Source: Micromonospora endophytica (GTDB lineage Bacteria; Actinomycetota; Actinomycetes; Mycobacteriales; Micromonosporaceae). Taken from it: 64,000 nucleotides of DNA. Location: the NCBI RefSeq assembly GCF_003236305.1, contig NZ_POTX01000003.1, positions 22,975 through 86,974 of the forward strand, given 5' to 3'. The position numbers were made by a program, and so were the translations under genes. Within the stretch, counting starts at the first letter, position 1; each line of letters starts with the position of its first letter. Below the pieces are notes generated by a model. It had not been told where the DNA came from. It made no database searches and saw only the letters and a list, made by a program, of their open reading frames with translations. Positions 63,525 through 64,000 of the stretch are shown here, one piece after another.

Positions 63525-63629
63525 GTGGACCCTCCGGGCCTGGACGCACTGCCTCGCCCGGTGGCCATGGTGGTGAGCGGCGGCGGCGTGCTCGGCGCGG
63601 CGCACGCGGGCGCCGGACACGCGCTGGAA
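63525..63629 (+). pseudogene. patatin-like N-terminal fragment
   Basis: A frame reading LPRPVAMVVSGGGVLGAAHA, followed by GAGHALE, matches the start of patatin-type lipases (GGGxxG oxyanion region). The G-x-S-x-G nucleophile never appears, because the sequence passes into an unrelated SDR fragment. Confidence 0.5.
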
Positions 63630-63922
63630 TCGTGCGGCTGCCTGCCACGCCGGTGCAGCCGATGGCGTCGGCCGACGTGGCGAAGGCGGTGGCCCGGGTG
63701 GCGGTCGGCGCGCCGCGTAACGGCATCCAGAACGTCGCCGGCCCCGAGGTGCTCCGGCTCGACGAGTGGGGCAGGGTGGCCTTGGCCGCAACGGGGGACA
63801 CCCGTACGGTCGTGGTCGACCCCACCGCCGGGATCTTCGGTGTGGTGCGGGGAGATGTGCTGACTGCCCCGCGGGACGCGGTACTCGCCACCACCAGCTA
63901 CCGGGAGTGGCTTGCCCGCTGA
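63630..63922 (+). pseudogene. C-terminal fragment of an NAD(P)H-binding SDR (NmrA-type)
   Basis: The frame VRLPATPVQPMASADVAKAV, GIQNVAGPEVLRLDEWGRVA and VLTAPRDAVLATTSYREWL matches the C-terminal third of atypical SDR/NmrA proteins. The Rossmann N terminus is missing. A possible ATG at 63453 precedes it but in a degenerate context. Confidence 0.6.
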
Positions 63923-63931
63923 CAGCCAGGC

Positions 63932-63967
63932 CCGGCGGCCGGCACCCGACGGGGTGCCGGCCGCCGG
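63932..63967. terminator. 16-bp hairpin at the window end
   Basis: CCGGCGGCCGGCACCC and GGGTGCCGGCCGCCGG pair perfectly around a GACG tetraloop, 10 nt after the SDR fragment's stop. Confidence 0.7.
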
Positions 63968-64000
63968 CCGGGTCGGCCGGTGCGGCTCAGCCGGCCGACC

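Overview
The window is high-GC actinomycete DNA, most likely from a Micromonosporaceae-type genome. This rests on codon use, GTG/TTG starts, SARP/AfsR and LuxR-LAL regulators, an F420-linked gene pair and many IS remnants. No rRNA or tRNA gene and no CRISPR array was seen. Function calls come from reading motifs in the translations; no database search was run.

Region 1 (1-10.2 kb) looks like the edge of a specialised-metabolism locus. A translationally coupled trio (acyl-CoA dehydrogenase, aldehyde dehydrogenase-fold enzyme, SRPBCC protein) ends at a strong hairpin. Facing it is a self-contained 8-codon gene (MSRDTNWG). A set of TGTCGA repeats on an 11-bp lattice, as expected for a SARP operator, lies between this mini-gene and a transthyretin/HIU-hydrolase-like gene that has lost its active-site residues. 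Two transposase remnants follow, then a 1001-aa SARP-NB-ARC-TPR regulator and a UDP-glucuronate decarboxylase/UDP-glucose dehydrogenase pair (UDP-xylose supply).

Region 2 (10.2-30.3 kb) carries mostly intact accessory genes: aldo/keto reductase, CGNR and DUF218 proteins, a C45-type amidohydrolase whose 5' flank is an IS3 remnant, SIMPL and DUF7002 proteins, regulator-oxidoreductase pairs (HxlR/MDR, TetR/NmrA with tandem operators), and a LAL regulator divergent from a secreted S33 peptidase. An F420-type LLM oxidoreductase with an NADPH:F420 reductase-like partner follows, then a flavodoxin-fold reductase and a run of small proteins ending in a SpoIIE-type phosphatase.

Region 3 (30.6-39.2 kb) has a second LAL gene that is nearly identical to the first in blocks, a third LAL reduced to its two ends, an MFS exporter with its TetR regulator, and three hydrolase-related genes.

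Region 4 (39.2-64 kb) mixes intact stress and regulatory genes (USP, STAS, LAL, AraC, SARP, ECF sigma, NDH-2, SDR, DUF4331, esterase) with many genes cut by deletions and fused to neighbours: TcA-like, DUF2461, methyltransferase, antiporter, arginine deiminase-ornithine carbamoyltransferase, FAD oxidoreductase, carotenoid-type membrane protein, XRE/MmyB, patatin and SDR pieces. Six promoters in this eroded block share one architecture: two or three CACT-core hexamers repeated every 11 bp, the last ending exactly 8 nt before a TAGCGT-like -10. This defines a candidate regulon containing the arginine deiminase remnant, USP, ECF sigma factor, DUF4331 protein, a reductase and an esterase. A SARP encoded at 49.6-51.4 kb is the obvious candidate regulator. 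I regard this regulon as the most interesting signal in the window.
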